Source of the DNA: JACKII01 sp041687435 | GTDB lineage: Bacteria; Pseudomonadota; Alphaproteobacteria; Bin95 | Assembly: GCA_041687435.1 (NCBI GenBank) | Contig: JAWLBX010000006.1 | Location: forward strand, 62,001-126,000 | Reading direction: 5' to 3' | DNA length: 64,000 nucleotides | Shown here: positions 43,687 through 52,400 of the stretch, piece by piece | Numbering within the stretch: position 1 is the stretch's first letter | Layout of the letters: every line of letters begins with the position of its first letter | The notes under the pieces: model-generated | Told to the model about the DNA's origin: nothing | The model's input: only the letters and a program-made list of their open reading frames with translations | Database searches by the model: none | Position numbers and translations under genes: made by a program

Positions 43687-44516
43687 GATGGCTGAGTTTG
43701 AAAACCCTGGCGGCAGCTGCCGCCTTCGGCTCGGCGATCCTGGCGCCCGACAATGCCGGCGCGTTGGAGTTGGTGCATTGCCACGATCCAGCCCGCAACA
43801 TTGTCACCCAAACGACAAACCATGATTGTGACGGCCGAATTGTATCGGAGCGCGAAGCCGAGGCCATTGCCGAGCGGCGCGCGCGCTATATCCGCAATGC
43901 CGTCCGCAACCCACCGCCGCCGCGGCCGCAAGGTGTCGGCTCCGGTTTCTTTGTTTCTGCCAATGGCGGCGTGCTGACCAACCGGCACGTTGCAGAGGGT
44001 TGCAGACAGCTTTCCGTGCTGCTGCCGGACGGGGAGACCGTGCGTGCAAACTTGGTTTCGGTCTCCAGCCTTTACGATGTCGCACTGTTGCAAACTCGAG
44101 CCAAGCCGGCGGCTGTGGCACGGATTACGACAGAGCCGCTGGCAGAGGGCGATCCGCTGACGATCACTGGTTTCCCGGTACGAAAACTGCCGCGGGTCCG
44201 CCCGTTGGAGATGAAAGGGCTGTATCTTGGCCGGCACCGATCCAATGCGGCCCAAGGCATGCTGGTGCTGGCGGCCACCATCTGGCGCGGCGCAAGCGGT
44301 AGCCCGGTCGTTAACGAGGGCGGCGCGGTGGTCGGTATGGTGTTCGCCCGAAACAACAAGGCCAGCCAGCCGGCTGCATCGCCCGACCGGACCTTCGCTG
44401 TCCCGGCCCGTGCGATGCTGACCTTTCTGGAAAATCGCGGCATCAAGTCAAACCGTGGCGCTGGCAGCGCCACGAAACCCGACCAGTTTACCGTTCGGGT
44501 CAACTGCAACTCTTGA
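43683..44516 (+). CDS. Secreted trypsin-like serine protease
   Basis: 277 residues. The signal peptide (1 to about 27) is followed by a cysteine-containing stretch and a chymotrypsin-like domain. The catalytic triad is visible: histidine in VLTNRHVAEGC, aspartate in SLYDVALLQT, and serine in RGASGSPVVN. The layout is DegP/HtrA-like without a PDZ domain. It acts in the periplasm or outside the cell. Translation is coupled to the EamA transporter by a 4-base overlap. Confidence 0.88.
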   Translation: MRWLSLKTLAAAAAFGSAILAPDNAGALELVHCHDPARNIVTQTTNHDCDGRIVSEREAEAIAERRARYIRNAVRNPPPPRPQGVGSGFFVSANGGVLTNRHVAEGCRQLSVLLPDGETVRANLVSVSSLYDVALLQTRAKPAAVARITTEPLAEGDPLTITGFPVRKLPRVRPLEMKGLYLGRHRSNAAQGMLVLAATIWRGASGSPVVNEGGAVVGMVFARNNKASQPAASPDRTFAVPARAMLTFLENRGIKSNRGAGSATKPDQFTVRVNCNS

Positions 44517-44530
44517 GAAGGAATCCCGCC

Positions 44531-44797
44531 ATGCGTATCGCCGAGGTCGAACGACGGATTAGGGACGCTATCGCTCCGGAATCTTTATTGGTTCTGGACC
44601 TAAGCCATTTGCACAAAGGCCATGCCGGCGACCGGCCCTATGGTCAGAGCCATTACCATGCAGTCATCACCGCATCCGCCTTTGCCGGCAAGAACCGAGT
44701 CGCGCGGCAACGCATGGTGTTTGCCGCGCTGGGCTCCCTGATCGGCAACGAAGTGCATGCCCTGAGTATGGCACTGCAGGCGCCGGACGGGCGCTGA
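44531..44797 (+). CDS. bolA: BolA family protein
   Basis: 88 residues. The BolA fold is indicated by RRIRDAIAPESLLVLDLSHLHKGHAGD, a SHYHAVITASAFAGKNRVARQRMV core (summarised here as SHYHAVITASAFAGK), and the conserved E-V-H-A-L-S-M near the end. BolA proteins bind monothiol glutaredoxins and Fe-S clusters and affect iron and envelope regulation. It converges with grpE. Confidence 0.93.
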   Translation: MRIAEVERRIRDAIAPESLLVLDLSHLHKGHAGDRPYGQSHYHAVITASAFAGKNRVARQRMVFAALGSLIGNEVHALSMALQAPDGR

Positions 44798-44831
44798 CGC
44801 GCCGCGTTTCTTCCAGACGAACGAACAACGC

Positions 44832-45431
44832 CTAGTTCCCGGCCCCTTTGGCGACTGCAACCATGGCCGGGCGTAGCAGCCGATCATGCAGCACATAGCC
44901 GGTTTGCAGCACCTGGGCGACATGCCCTTCCGGAACATCCGGCGCTTCGATCTCAACCACCGCCTGATGCACATTGTGATCAAACGGCTCGCCAACGCCC
45001 GGAACCTCCCGGACGTTGTGCTTATCCAACGTGCCGGCAAGATCCCGTTCCACCATGGCCACGCCTTCGATCAGGCTTTTGGTTGCCTCGTCGACATTGT
45101 CACCCGGAGCTGCAGCAAGGGCGCGGCCCAGGTTATCGGCGACGCTCAGCAGGTCGCGCGCCAGGCCAACGGCGCCGTATTTCAGTGCCTCCTCCCGCTC
45201 GCGCTGGGCCCGCCTGCGCATGTTTTCCACATCTGCCAGAGCGCGAAGCTGCTGATCCTTGGCACTGGCAAGCTCTGCTTCCAGTTCCGCGATACGCTCA
45301 TCGCGCAGGTCGCCGGCTTCATTTTCGCCCTCAGAGGCAGCGGTTTCGGCTTGCGTCGCCGCAGCCTCATCATCAACCGCCTGCGGCTTGGGATCGTCGC
45401 CCGCCGGGCGGGAATTCTCGTTGTGTTGCAT
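44832..45431 (-). CDS. grpE: Nucleotide exchange factor GrpE
   Basis: 199 residues. An acidic, low-complexity N-terminus (1-55) leads into the long coiled helix (ELEAELASAKDQQLRALADVENMRRRAQ) and the GrpE signature in the C-terminal beta domain (GVGEPFDHNVHQAV, then GYVLHDRLLRPAMVAVAKG). It releases ADP from DnaK. It follows hrcA by 4 bp in one leftward operon; dnaK/dnaJ are not here. Confidence 0.96.
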   Translation of the reverse strand: MQHNENSRPAGDDPKPQAVDDEAAATQAETAASEGENEAGDLRDERIAELEAELASAKDQQLRALADVENMRRRAQREREEALKYGAVGLARDLLSVADNLGRALAAAPGDNVDEATKSLIEGVAMVERDLAGTLDKHNVREVPGVGEPFDHNVHQAVVEIEAPDVPEGHVAQVLQTGYVLHDRLLRPAMVAVAKGAGN

Positions 45432-45435
45432 TTGA

Positions 45436-46497
45436 TCAACCTAGTATACGTCGGATCACTTGAGCGGTGTAATCTACCATCGGAACGATGCGCGCGTAGT
45501 TGAGGCGCATTGGCCCAATAACGCCAACGGCACCCAGTACGCGCTCCTTTCCCTTGGCATCCTGATGGGTGCCGAACGGGGCCAGCACCATCGACCAACC
45601 GGCAAGGGCAAAAAGCTCGTGCTCGGCACCGATGAATATCTGCACGCCTTCGCCGCGCTGGGTGGCATCCAGCAGTTGGAGCAGCGCCTCCTTGCGCTCC
45701 AAAACCTCGAAAATCGCCTGCAGCCGCTCCAGATCCTCGATACCCTCGATGGAATTGAGTAACTGCGACTGGCCCTTGACGACAAGGGTGGCCGGCGCCG
45801 GATCGCCCAACCGCACAGCCAAACCGGATTTCACCACCCGCTGCGTCACCTCGTCGAGTTCGTTTCGGTGCAGTTCCAGCTCGTCGAGGATGCGGTTCCG
45901 CTCATCTCCGATCGTGCGGCCCTGCAGGCGGTTCTGCAGATAGTTGCTGGCCTGAATCAGCGCGGAAGCGGGCATGCCGGGCGGAACGTCGATGATACGG
46001 TTTTCGACTTGGCCACGGTCATCGACGATCACCACCAGCGCCCGCGACTCGGCAAGCCGGACAAATTCGATATGGGCGAGAGAACGCTCACGCTTCGGCG
46101 CGATCACAAAGCTGGCGTGGGTGGACAGACCAGAGAGCATGGTGCTCGCCTGCTCCATCATCGCCGGCGCGTGATGGCCAGCGGCAGCACAGCGGGCTTC
46201 GATATCCGCCCGCTCCTCCTCCGTCAGATTGCCCGCCTCCAGCAGGCCGGAGACGAATAGCTTCAGGCCCGCGCCGGTGGGCAGCCGCCCGGCGGAGGTG
46301 TGCGGGGCATAGAGCAGGCCCAAGTCTTGCAAATCCGCCATCACATTGCGGATCGTCGCGGGGGACAATTGCTGCTCCAACCGCCGCGCCAGCGTGCGGG
46401 ACCCGACTGGGCCGCCTGTTTCCACGTAGCTATCGACGATCAACCGCAGAATTTCGCGAGAGCGCTCATTGAGGTCTGCGAGTGAAGGACCAGCCAT
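45436..46497 (-). CDS. hrcA: Heat-inducible transcription repressor HrcA
   Basis: 353 residues. An N-terminal winged helix (SREILRLIVDSYVETGGPVGSRTLA, then LSPATIRNVMADLQDLGLL) and a GAF-like C-terminal domain with VVIVDDRGQVENRI and IGAEHELFALAGWSMVLAPFG. HrcA normally binds CIRCE inverted repeats before groESL and dnaK operons. I found no CIRCE sequence upstream of this hrcA-grpE operon, so here it may not autoregulate. Confidence 0.96.
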   Translation of the reverse strand: MAGPSLADLNERSREILRLIVDSYVETGGPVGSRTLARRLEQQLSPATIRNVMADLQDLGLLYAPHTSAGRLPTGAGLKLFVSGLLEAGNLTEEERADIEARCAAAGHHAPAMMEQASTMLSGLSTHASFVIAPKRERSLAHIEFVRLAESRALVVIVDDRGQVENRIIDVPPGMPASALIQASNYLQNRLQGRTIGDERNRILDELELHRNELDEVTQRVVKSGLAVRLGDPAPATLVVKGQSQLLNSIEGIEDLERLQAIFEVLERKEALLQLLDATQRGEGVQIFIGAEHELFALAGWSMVLAPFGTHQDAKGKERVLGAVGVIGPMRLNYARIVPMVDYTAQVIRRILG

Positions 46498-46646
46498 AGC
46501 TTGATTTCAGTACCTGCGTTTCCAGATATTCGAACGATAGGGTGTTCCGCTAGGTAGGTATAGCATGGCGCGCCGTCAACCTGCCTGGACATCTGCAAGG
46601 CGCGCAGCTAGCGTCCGGCCTCCTGCTATCATTCGAAAGGTAAATT

Positions 46647-47387
46647 ATGAGCGCGCGCCCGTCCGGCAGAGCCAACGACCAACTGCGCCCGGTGTCGCTG
46701 GAGCCGGGATTCAGCCTGCATGCCGAGGGATCGTGCATGGTGCGGTTCGGCAACACGCACGTGCTGTGCACCGCCTCCGTCGAGGACCGGGTGCCGCCGT
46801 TCATGCGTGGCCAGGGCCGGGGCTGGGTCACGGCCGAATACGGCATGCTGCCCCGCGCCACCCATACCCGCGGCGACCGGGAGGCGGCACGTGGCAAGCA
46901 ATCCGGCCGAACCCAGGAAATCCAGCGGCTGATCGGCCGCGCCTTGCGTTCCGTTGTCGATCTGGTGGCATTGGGTGAGCGGCAAATCAAGATCGATTGC
47001 GACGTGATCCAGGCCGACGGCGGCACGCGCACCGCCGCGATCACCGGTGCCTATGTCGCGCTCTACCAAGCCTGCAGCCTGATGCAGAGCCGCAAGATGA
47101 TCAAGGAAATCCCGCTTTCCAGCGAAGTCTCCGCCATTTCCTGCGGCATCTACAAGGACCAGCCCGTTCTTGACCTTGATTATATCGAGGACAGCAATGC
47201 GCAGGCGGACTCGAATTTCGTCATGACCGGCCGCGGCGAAATTATTGAGATCCAGGCAACCGGCGAAGACGCACCGCTGTCCAAGGATCGGTTCAACGAT
47301 CTGATGACACTGGCGGAAAAGGGCTGCAACGAGCTGGTGCGCCTGCAACGCCGCGCCATCATGAGCATGTCGGGGTTGGGCCGCTGA
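46647..47387 (+). CDS. rph: Ribonuclease PH
   Basis: 246 residues, normal length. It has GSCMVRFGNTHVLCTASVED, the substrate arginine segment GDREAARGKQSGRTQEIQRLIGRALR, the IDCDVIQADGGTRTAAITGA catalytic core, and DLDYIEDSNAQADSNFVMT. It trims tRNA 3' ends by phosphorolysis. ATG 46647 with AAAGG upstream. It starts the rightward rph-rdgB-hemW operon, divergent from hrcA, the common alphaproteobacterial order. Confidence 0.97.
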   Translation: MSARPSGRANDQLRPVSLEPGFSLHAEGSCMVRFGNTHVLCTASVEDRVPPFMRGQGRGWVTAEYGMLPRATHTRGDREAARGKQSGRTQEIQRLIGRALRSVVDLVALGERQIKIDCDVIQADGGTRTAAITGAYVALYQACSLMQSRKMIKEIPLSSEVSAISCGIYKDQPVLDLDYIEDSNAQADSNFVMTGRGEIIEIQATGEDAPLSKDRFNDLMTLAEKGCNELVRLQRRAIMSMSGLGR

Positions 47388-47388
47388 G

Positions 47389-48024
47389 ATGACGGGGCCG
47401 CGTACATTCGCCGAACACAGGCTGGTTCTGGCCAGCCATAACAACGGCAAGCTGGCTGAGTTTCAGCGAATGTTCGCGCCGCTTGGCGTGGAAATTGTAG
47501 GGGCCGGTGCCCTCGGCCTTACCGAGCCAGAGGAAACCGGCACCACCTTTATAGAAAACGCCTTGCTCAAAGCACGGGCTGCCGTCGCCGCCAGCGGGCT
47601 GCCGGCGCTCGCCGATGATTCCGGGCTCGCCGTCTATGCGCTCGGCGGGGCGCCCGGCGTGTATTCGGCGGATTGGGCTGGGCCAGGCAAGGATTTTGCG
47701 CCGGCCATGCAGCGGGTCCAGCACGAACTGGGCAGTGTGGCAGATCGGACCGCTGCCTTCGTTGCCGTGCTGGTTCTGGCATGGCCGGATGGCCACTACG
47801 AAACCGCCGAAGGCCGGGTCGAGGGAACGATTGTCTGGCCGCCACGCGGCACGGGCGGCTTCGGTTACGACCCGATCTTTCAGCCGAATGGGGAGAGCGA
47901 GACCTTTGGCGAGATGGCGGTTGGCGAGGTCGGACTGGCGCGCAAGGCCGCATTCAGCCACCGCGGCCGCGCCTTCCGCGCATTGGCGGCAAAATGCTTT
48001 GGCGGAGACCCAAGCCAGGGATGA
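47389..48024 (+). CDS. rdgB: XTP/dITP pyrophosphatase (RdgB/HAM1)
   Basis: 211 residues. The substrate-binding start LASHNNGKLAEF, the ALADDSGLAVYALGGAPGVYSA metal/active-site region and the later GTGGFGYDPIFQP and SHRGRAFRAL motifs are all standard. It destroys non-canonical purine triphosphates. One base separates it from rph, and its stop overlaps the hemW start (ATGA). Confidence 0.97.
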   Translation: MTGPRTFAEHRLVLASHNNGKLAEFQRMFAPLGVEIVGAGALGLTEPEETGTTFIENALLKARAAVAASGLPALADDSGLAVYALGGAPGVYSADWAGPGKDFAPAMQRVQHELGSVADRTAAFVAVLVLAWPDGHYETAEGRVEGTIVWPPRGTGGFGYDPIFQPNGESETFGEMAVGEVGLARKAAFSHRGRAFRALAAKCFGGDPSQG

Positions 48025-49184
48025 CCGCCCCTGCCCCACTCTCCCTGTACCTGCATTGGCCGTTCTGCGGCTCCAAATGCCCGTATTGCGACTTCAACAG
48101 CCATGTGCGCCCAGGCGTGGACGAACCGCGATGGGTCAAGGCGCTGCTGCATAGCCTGAGCGACTGGCATGGGCGGTATCCAACTCACGAAATAACCACC
48201 ATCTTTTGGGGTGGCGGTACGCCCTCGCTGCTGTCGCCGGCCGCAGTGGAGCGCATTCTCTCGCACATTCAGAAACTCTGGCCGATGGCGGCAGATTGCG
48301 AGATCACGCTAGAGGCCAACCCGACCACGCACGAAACCGCCCGGTTCAACGATCTGCGGGCGGCCGGCATCAATCGCCTGTCGGTCGGAATTCAATCGTT
48401 CGAACAGGCCGACCTCGATTTCCTCGGACGGACCTATACCGTCGCAGAAGCGGAACGGGCGTTGGCGCACATCGCAGAGACGTTTCCGCGTTACACCTTC
48501 GACATGATTTATGCCCTGCCAGGTCACTCGCTGCCGCAATGGCAGGCACAACTGGAGCGCGCGCTGAGCTATGCAGGGGAGCATCTTTCGCTCTATCAAC
48601 TGACGTTCGAGCCCGGAACCCGGTTCTATCAAGCCTTGCAGACCGGCCGCATGCAACCGCTGGACGACGATACCGCGGCCGATCTCTACGCCTGGACAGT
48701 GGCGCGTATGGCAGAGGCCGGGCTGCCGCAATATGAAATTTCCAACTATGCGCGCCCCGGCGCAGAATCACGGCACAATCTGGTCTACTGGCAAGGTGGC
48801 GAATGGATCGGCATCGGCCCTGGGGCGCATGGCCGGCTGGGCCGGAACGGCATCCGGCAAGCCATCGCCAACATCCGCTCGCCCGAAAAATGGTTGGGTG
48901 ACATGGAAGCCCAACAGCGGGGAGTGGATAGCCATACCACCCTCGCGCCCGAGGAAATCGGCGAAGAATTACTGCTGACCGGCCTGCGGTTGGCATCCGG
49001 CATTGATCGCACCGCGTTTCAGGCCATTGCCGGATTTGACCTGGAGCAAACCACAAGCCGCGACAAGCAGGCCAGATTGGTGGACGAGAGCCTCGCCTGG
49101 TCGAACGCACAAGGGTTCGGCCTGACCTCCAGCGGCCTGATGGTGCTGGATTCAGCCGTGCGGTTTTTGCTGGGTGACGATTGA
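48021..49184 (+). CDS. hemW: Radical SAM heme chaperone HemW
   Basis: 387 residues. The radical-SAM cluster motif is C-G-S-K-C-P-Y-C in LHWPFCGSKCPYCDFNSH, near residue 20, with the GGGTPSLL AdoMet site, SVGIQSFEQADLDFLGR, and YEISNYARPG typical of HemW rather than HemN. It binds and delivers heme. It ends the rph operon; a weak hairpin TGAGT/ACTCA sits right at its stop, and the ncRNA terminator lies 275 bp further on. Confidence 0.94.
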   Translation: MTAPAPLSLYLHWPFCGSKCPYCDFNSHVRPGVDEPRWVKALLHSLSDWHGRYPTHEITTIFWGGGTPSLLSPAAVERILSHIQKLWPMAADCEITLEANPTTHETARFNDLRAAGINRLSVGIQSFEQADLDFLGRTYTVAEAERALAHIAETFPRYTFDMIYALPGHSLPQWQAQLERALSYAGEHLSLYQLTFEPGTRFYQALQTGRMQPLDDDTAADLYAWTVARMAEAGLPQYEISNYARPGAESRHNLVYWQGGEWIGIGPGAHGRLGRNGIRQAIANIRSPEKWLGDMEAQQRGVDSHTTLAPEEIGEELLLTGLRLASGIDRTAFQAIAGFDLEQTTSRDKQARLVDESLAWSNAQGFGLTSSGLMVLDSAVRFLLGDD

Positions 49185-49278
49185 GTCAGAAACTCATCTA
49201 TCGCATACGATTCTGCCTTCCGGATTGCGCATTTCCAAAGATGCGCCATGCACCTTGATGGCAAAATCCGAATAAAAT

Positions 49279-49307
49279 TTCGAGTTTTTATATTATTAAT
49301 ATACAAT
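49279..49307 (+). promoter_or_regulatory. Candidate promoter for the cas9-adjacent RNA
   Basis: In a run of almost pure A/T, TACAAT at 49302-49307 is a good -10, with a weak -35 (TTCGAG, 49279-49284) at 17 bp. It predicts a start near 49314, just before the 47-nt hairpin. Other -10-like hexamers (TATATT, TATTAA) overlap, so the exact position is uncertain. Confidence 0.4.
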
Positions 49308-49313
49308 AATATC

Positions 49314-49480
49314 GCTATTTTTGACTTTTCTTCCAATAGATTGTTCGACATATTTGAGGAGCGTCAAAATTCGTATTCTACAATGCGGCCAAAGGCGCCA
49401 ATCAAAAGACAAAAGCCAAGCGTGGCATTGTCCCGACCTCCCACACCACCTTATGCAGCCTCCCTTAGGGAGGTTTTTTC
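49314..49480 (+). ncRNA. Structured RNA convergent with cas9: candidate tracrRNA or natural single-guide-like RNA
   Basis: The plus strand between hemW and cas9 can be read as an RNA of about 165 nt. Its first 47 nt (49321-49367) fold into one long hairpin: UUGAC/GUCAA, a UU/C internal bulge, UUCUUC/GAGGAG with two G-U pairs, one mismatch, then AAUA/UAUU with a 12-nt loop. Lower stem, bulge and upper stem is the shape of a crRNA-repeat:anti-repeat duplex. Next come an ACAAUGC/GCAUUGU stem (49380-49386 with 49425-49431), a GCCA/UGGC hairpin, and the terminator. Position next to an intact cas9 is the main reason for the tracrRNA call. No CRISPR repeat is available to test pairing, so this stays a hypothesis. 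Confidence 0.55.
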
Positions 49481-52400
49481 TTGGGGTAAGGCTATTAAAT
49501 CACTCCGCGCAACTGTCTTGCCACGCCAACTTAGCGCCTCCCTGTAGACCGGGGTCAGGCGGCCCATGCGGTCCACAACATGCTTGCAGATCGATAATGC
49601 GCCGCGCACACCAACCTTGAATATATCCGCGCTGTTGTGCATCGGGGTCAGAAAGAACTGCGCCTTGTAAATGTCGAACGAACGGACAAAACTGGACTTT
49701 GTGCCGCCGCGTTGCGTGGTAACCTCGACAAACGACCCGTGATAAACGCTAAAGCAGAAGGTGTACCTGTCCCCCAACTCCTGCCACTCATCACGCAGAG
49801 CGCCGGGTATGATCGCTTTGGACGGCGGCAGGTTGCGGTTGGCAATGTCGGTACGGTTGACCGGAACGGGGAAATACCGCCCTTCGCGCCAGTAAACATC
49901 TAGTCGGACGATCTCCCCGAACGCGGCAACCCCACCGCGCACCGCAAGGCCCTCTCGCGGAATACCGGTCGAGCCAGATACAAGAAGGCGGACCCGGCGA
50001 ATTTGCGCACCGGATGGCGAGATCGGCAGCGCGTCCGCCGGCTTGCCCGCTTCAATCCAGTCGCGAAGCCGCTGGATCGTGGGCAGATTTGCCTCCGGGT
50101 CTGGCATGCGCTCCAAATCGCTGAGCCGCAGTTTCCAGACCGGCCGGCGCTCATAGAGCTGCGCGCCGCCTCCCGACGAAGCGGCTTTGGCCCTGCGCAC
50201 GGTCATGCCGTGCGCCTGACCGCGTGCCCGCCGCAACTCCGATCGGCTTGGCACACTGTCCGCCAAGGCCCGGGCCACGTCTGCCCGAAATTCCGGCCAA
50301 GGCAGCGGCAGCGCCACCGTCCCGCCATGCCCATTTCCAAGGGCGCGGTGCAACGCCCCGATTGTTTTGGGGCCAGCCGCCGCAAGAACGATGGCATCCA
50401 GCGCATGATGGCGCGGATCATTCCGATTCTTATGCAACCCCCATGCCCTGCGCAGAAACGCCGTCAAATGGCCCGGCCGCGTGACCAGATGCCGTTGGTG
50501 CTGGCCACCAGGGTAAAAACCACGCAAAGCCGATAGCACGCATCGGGCCGCATAGCGGGTGTCATTCAGGTTGCGCTTCAACACCTGCCCTTCCCGTTCG
50601 GCGAAAAAACGCATCAGCAGATTGCGCCGCTTCTGGGAGGGCAGTCGAGATGCCTTCACCCGCGCCTGGAATTGGGCCCACCATGCGGCATCGCTGCCGC
50701 GCCATTCGAACGGCGTACGCTCGCCCTTTTCCTGATTGTCCCTGGCAAAGCAGACAACCCGATTCCGCCAGCCATTATCGCCACTGCGCATGCGCGGCAG
50801 TATGTGATCCACCTGGATAACCCCGCCATCCAGCAATTGCCGGATCGAGATCGGCTCGTCGCTGTAGATGCAGCGTCCTTGCTGTTCCTGCCACAGCAAA
50901 TACCGCTCCAAATGCTGACTGCGGATGTTAGCAACCGGCATCATCCCGGCCAACGCGACCTTGGCGCTTTCCCACCGGCGGGCTGCGGACGCACGCGCAG
51001 CGGCAATTTCCGTCCGGCGCTGGCCACTGGCCGCCAAATCCTCCGCTGTTTCAATGTGGATGCGTTCCGGGCGGTATCCGAATTCCTGCATCACCGCCTG
51101 AACCTGACGCAGGGATTCCCGAACGGCGCGGATCACACAAGGGTTTTGAAGTGTATGGAGAATTGCGTTCTCCCTGGCCAGCGGATCGAGTCCCGCCGCA
51201 ATAGCCGCATCGTGAAAAAGCGCGCCGCGCGCCAGATGGGGTGCCATGGCAGCCGCAGCAGCAGCAGACAGCGAAGCCGCGCCTTTCAGGCTGGCGAAAA
51301 CACCACTTTGATAAGCCTGCAGCAACCGTTCAACCGTCTCCAGCGGCAGATTGAGACTACGCAGACCGTCCTGGATGCGGGCAGCGGTGTTGCGAAATGT
51401 CAGGATTGACATGATCGCGTCGATCCGGCCCGGCTCAGCTTCTGCCTGACCATGCAGCGGCAGACCGAGAACATGGCGGAGTGCGCAGGTACCCGCGGCC
51501 GCGCCAGCCGAGGTAACGAGATCTGCGTTGTCGGCGACCTCGCGGATCGGCCGGACCGAGGCGTCCCAGCCCAGCCAGGCTCGAAGATCGTTGAACGTTA
51601 CGGACGGGATGGTACCAAAGCGGGCATCCGCCACCGCCAACTCATCGGCCGTAAGCCGCCGGATTTCCGGCCCCACGGTAACTTTCAACTTCGTCAGGGT
51701 GTCTAGGAAACGATAGCGTTCGACCGATGGTGCATGCCGCGCGCCGCGGCGCCGGTCTGGCAGAAAAGGGCAGGTACCGACCCTCGCCTCACCATCGGAG
51801 TGCCCACGTGCGGCAAAGGCACATTCCTTATAGGCAGCCTCGAAAACGCGACTGGCGGATGGATTGCCCGCCGCTCGCTGGGCAGCAAACAGCAATGTCA
51901 CCTCGTCTTGATAAAGCGCCGCCGGGAAGGCCGACAGATAGGAGCCGCTGCGGTTGCGCTTTTGACTATCATAAGTCGCATCCTTGGCAAGCAATTCGCC
52001 AACGGTTCGGTAACCGGCCAGATCTGAGCGAGCGCCGGCATCGCCACCCGCGCTAGCGTCGCCGCCCCGCCGCTTGGCGATATGATAGAGTGCTGAACTC
52101 CATTGTTCCGGCAACAGCAACCGGTCCAGACCTTCTGCCCGCCAGGCATGCGGATCGGCCCTTTGCGTCGCCGCCAGCGGGTCAGGCAGGCCAGAGGATA
52201 TGAGAAGCCGGCGCAAAGCGGCGCGGCGTTGCCGATGCCGGCGCAACCGGACTCTTGTCGCGCGCACCTGCCGGCGGTGCCTCTGCCGGGATTGGTTCTT
52301 ATGACCCAAGGCCGCCGGCGCAAACAGGCGGGTGCCGCTGAAAACAATCCGGTCATCCTGAAGTAAGGCAAAGCCGCATGAGGCCGAGCCGATGTCGAGC

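Noticed and set aside
46498..46646. CIRCE element before hrcA
   Set aside because: No TTAGCACTC/GAGTGCTAA inverted repeat is present between hrcA and rph.
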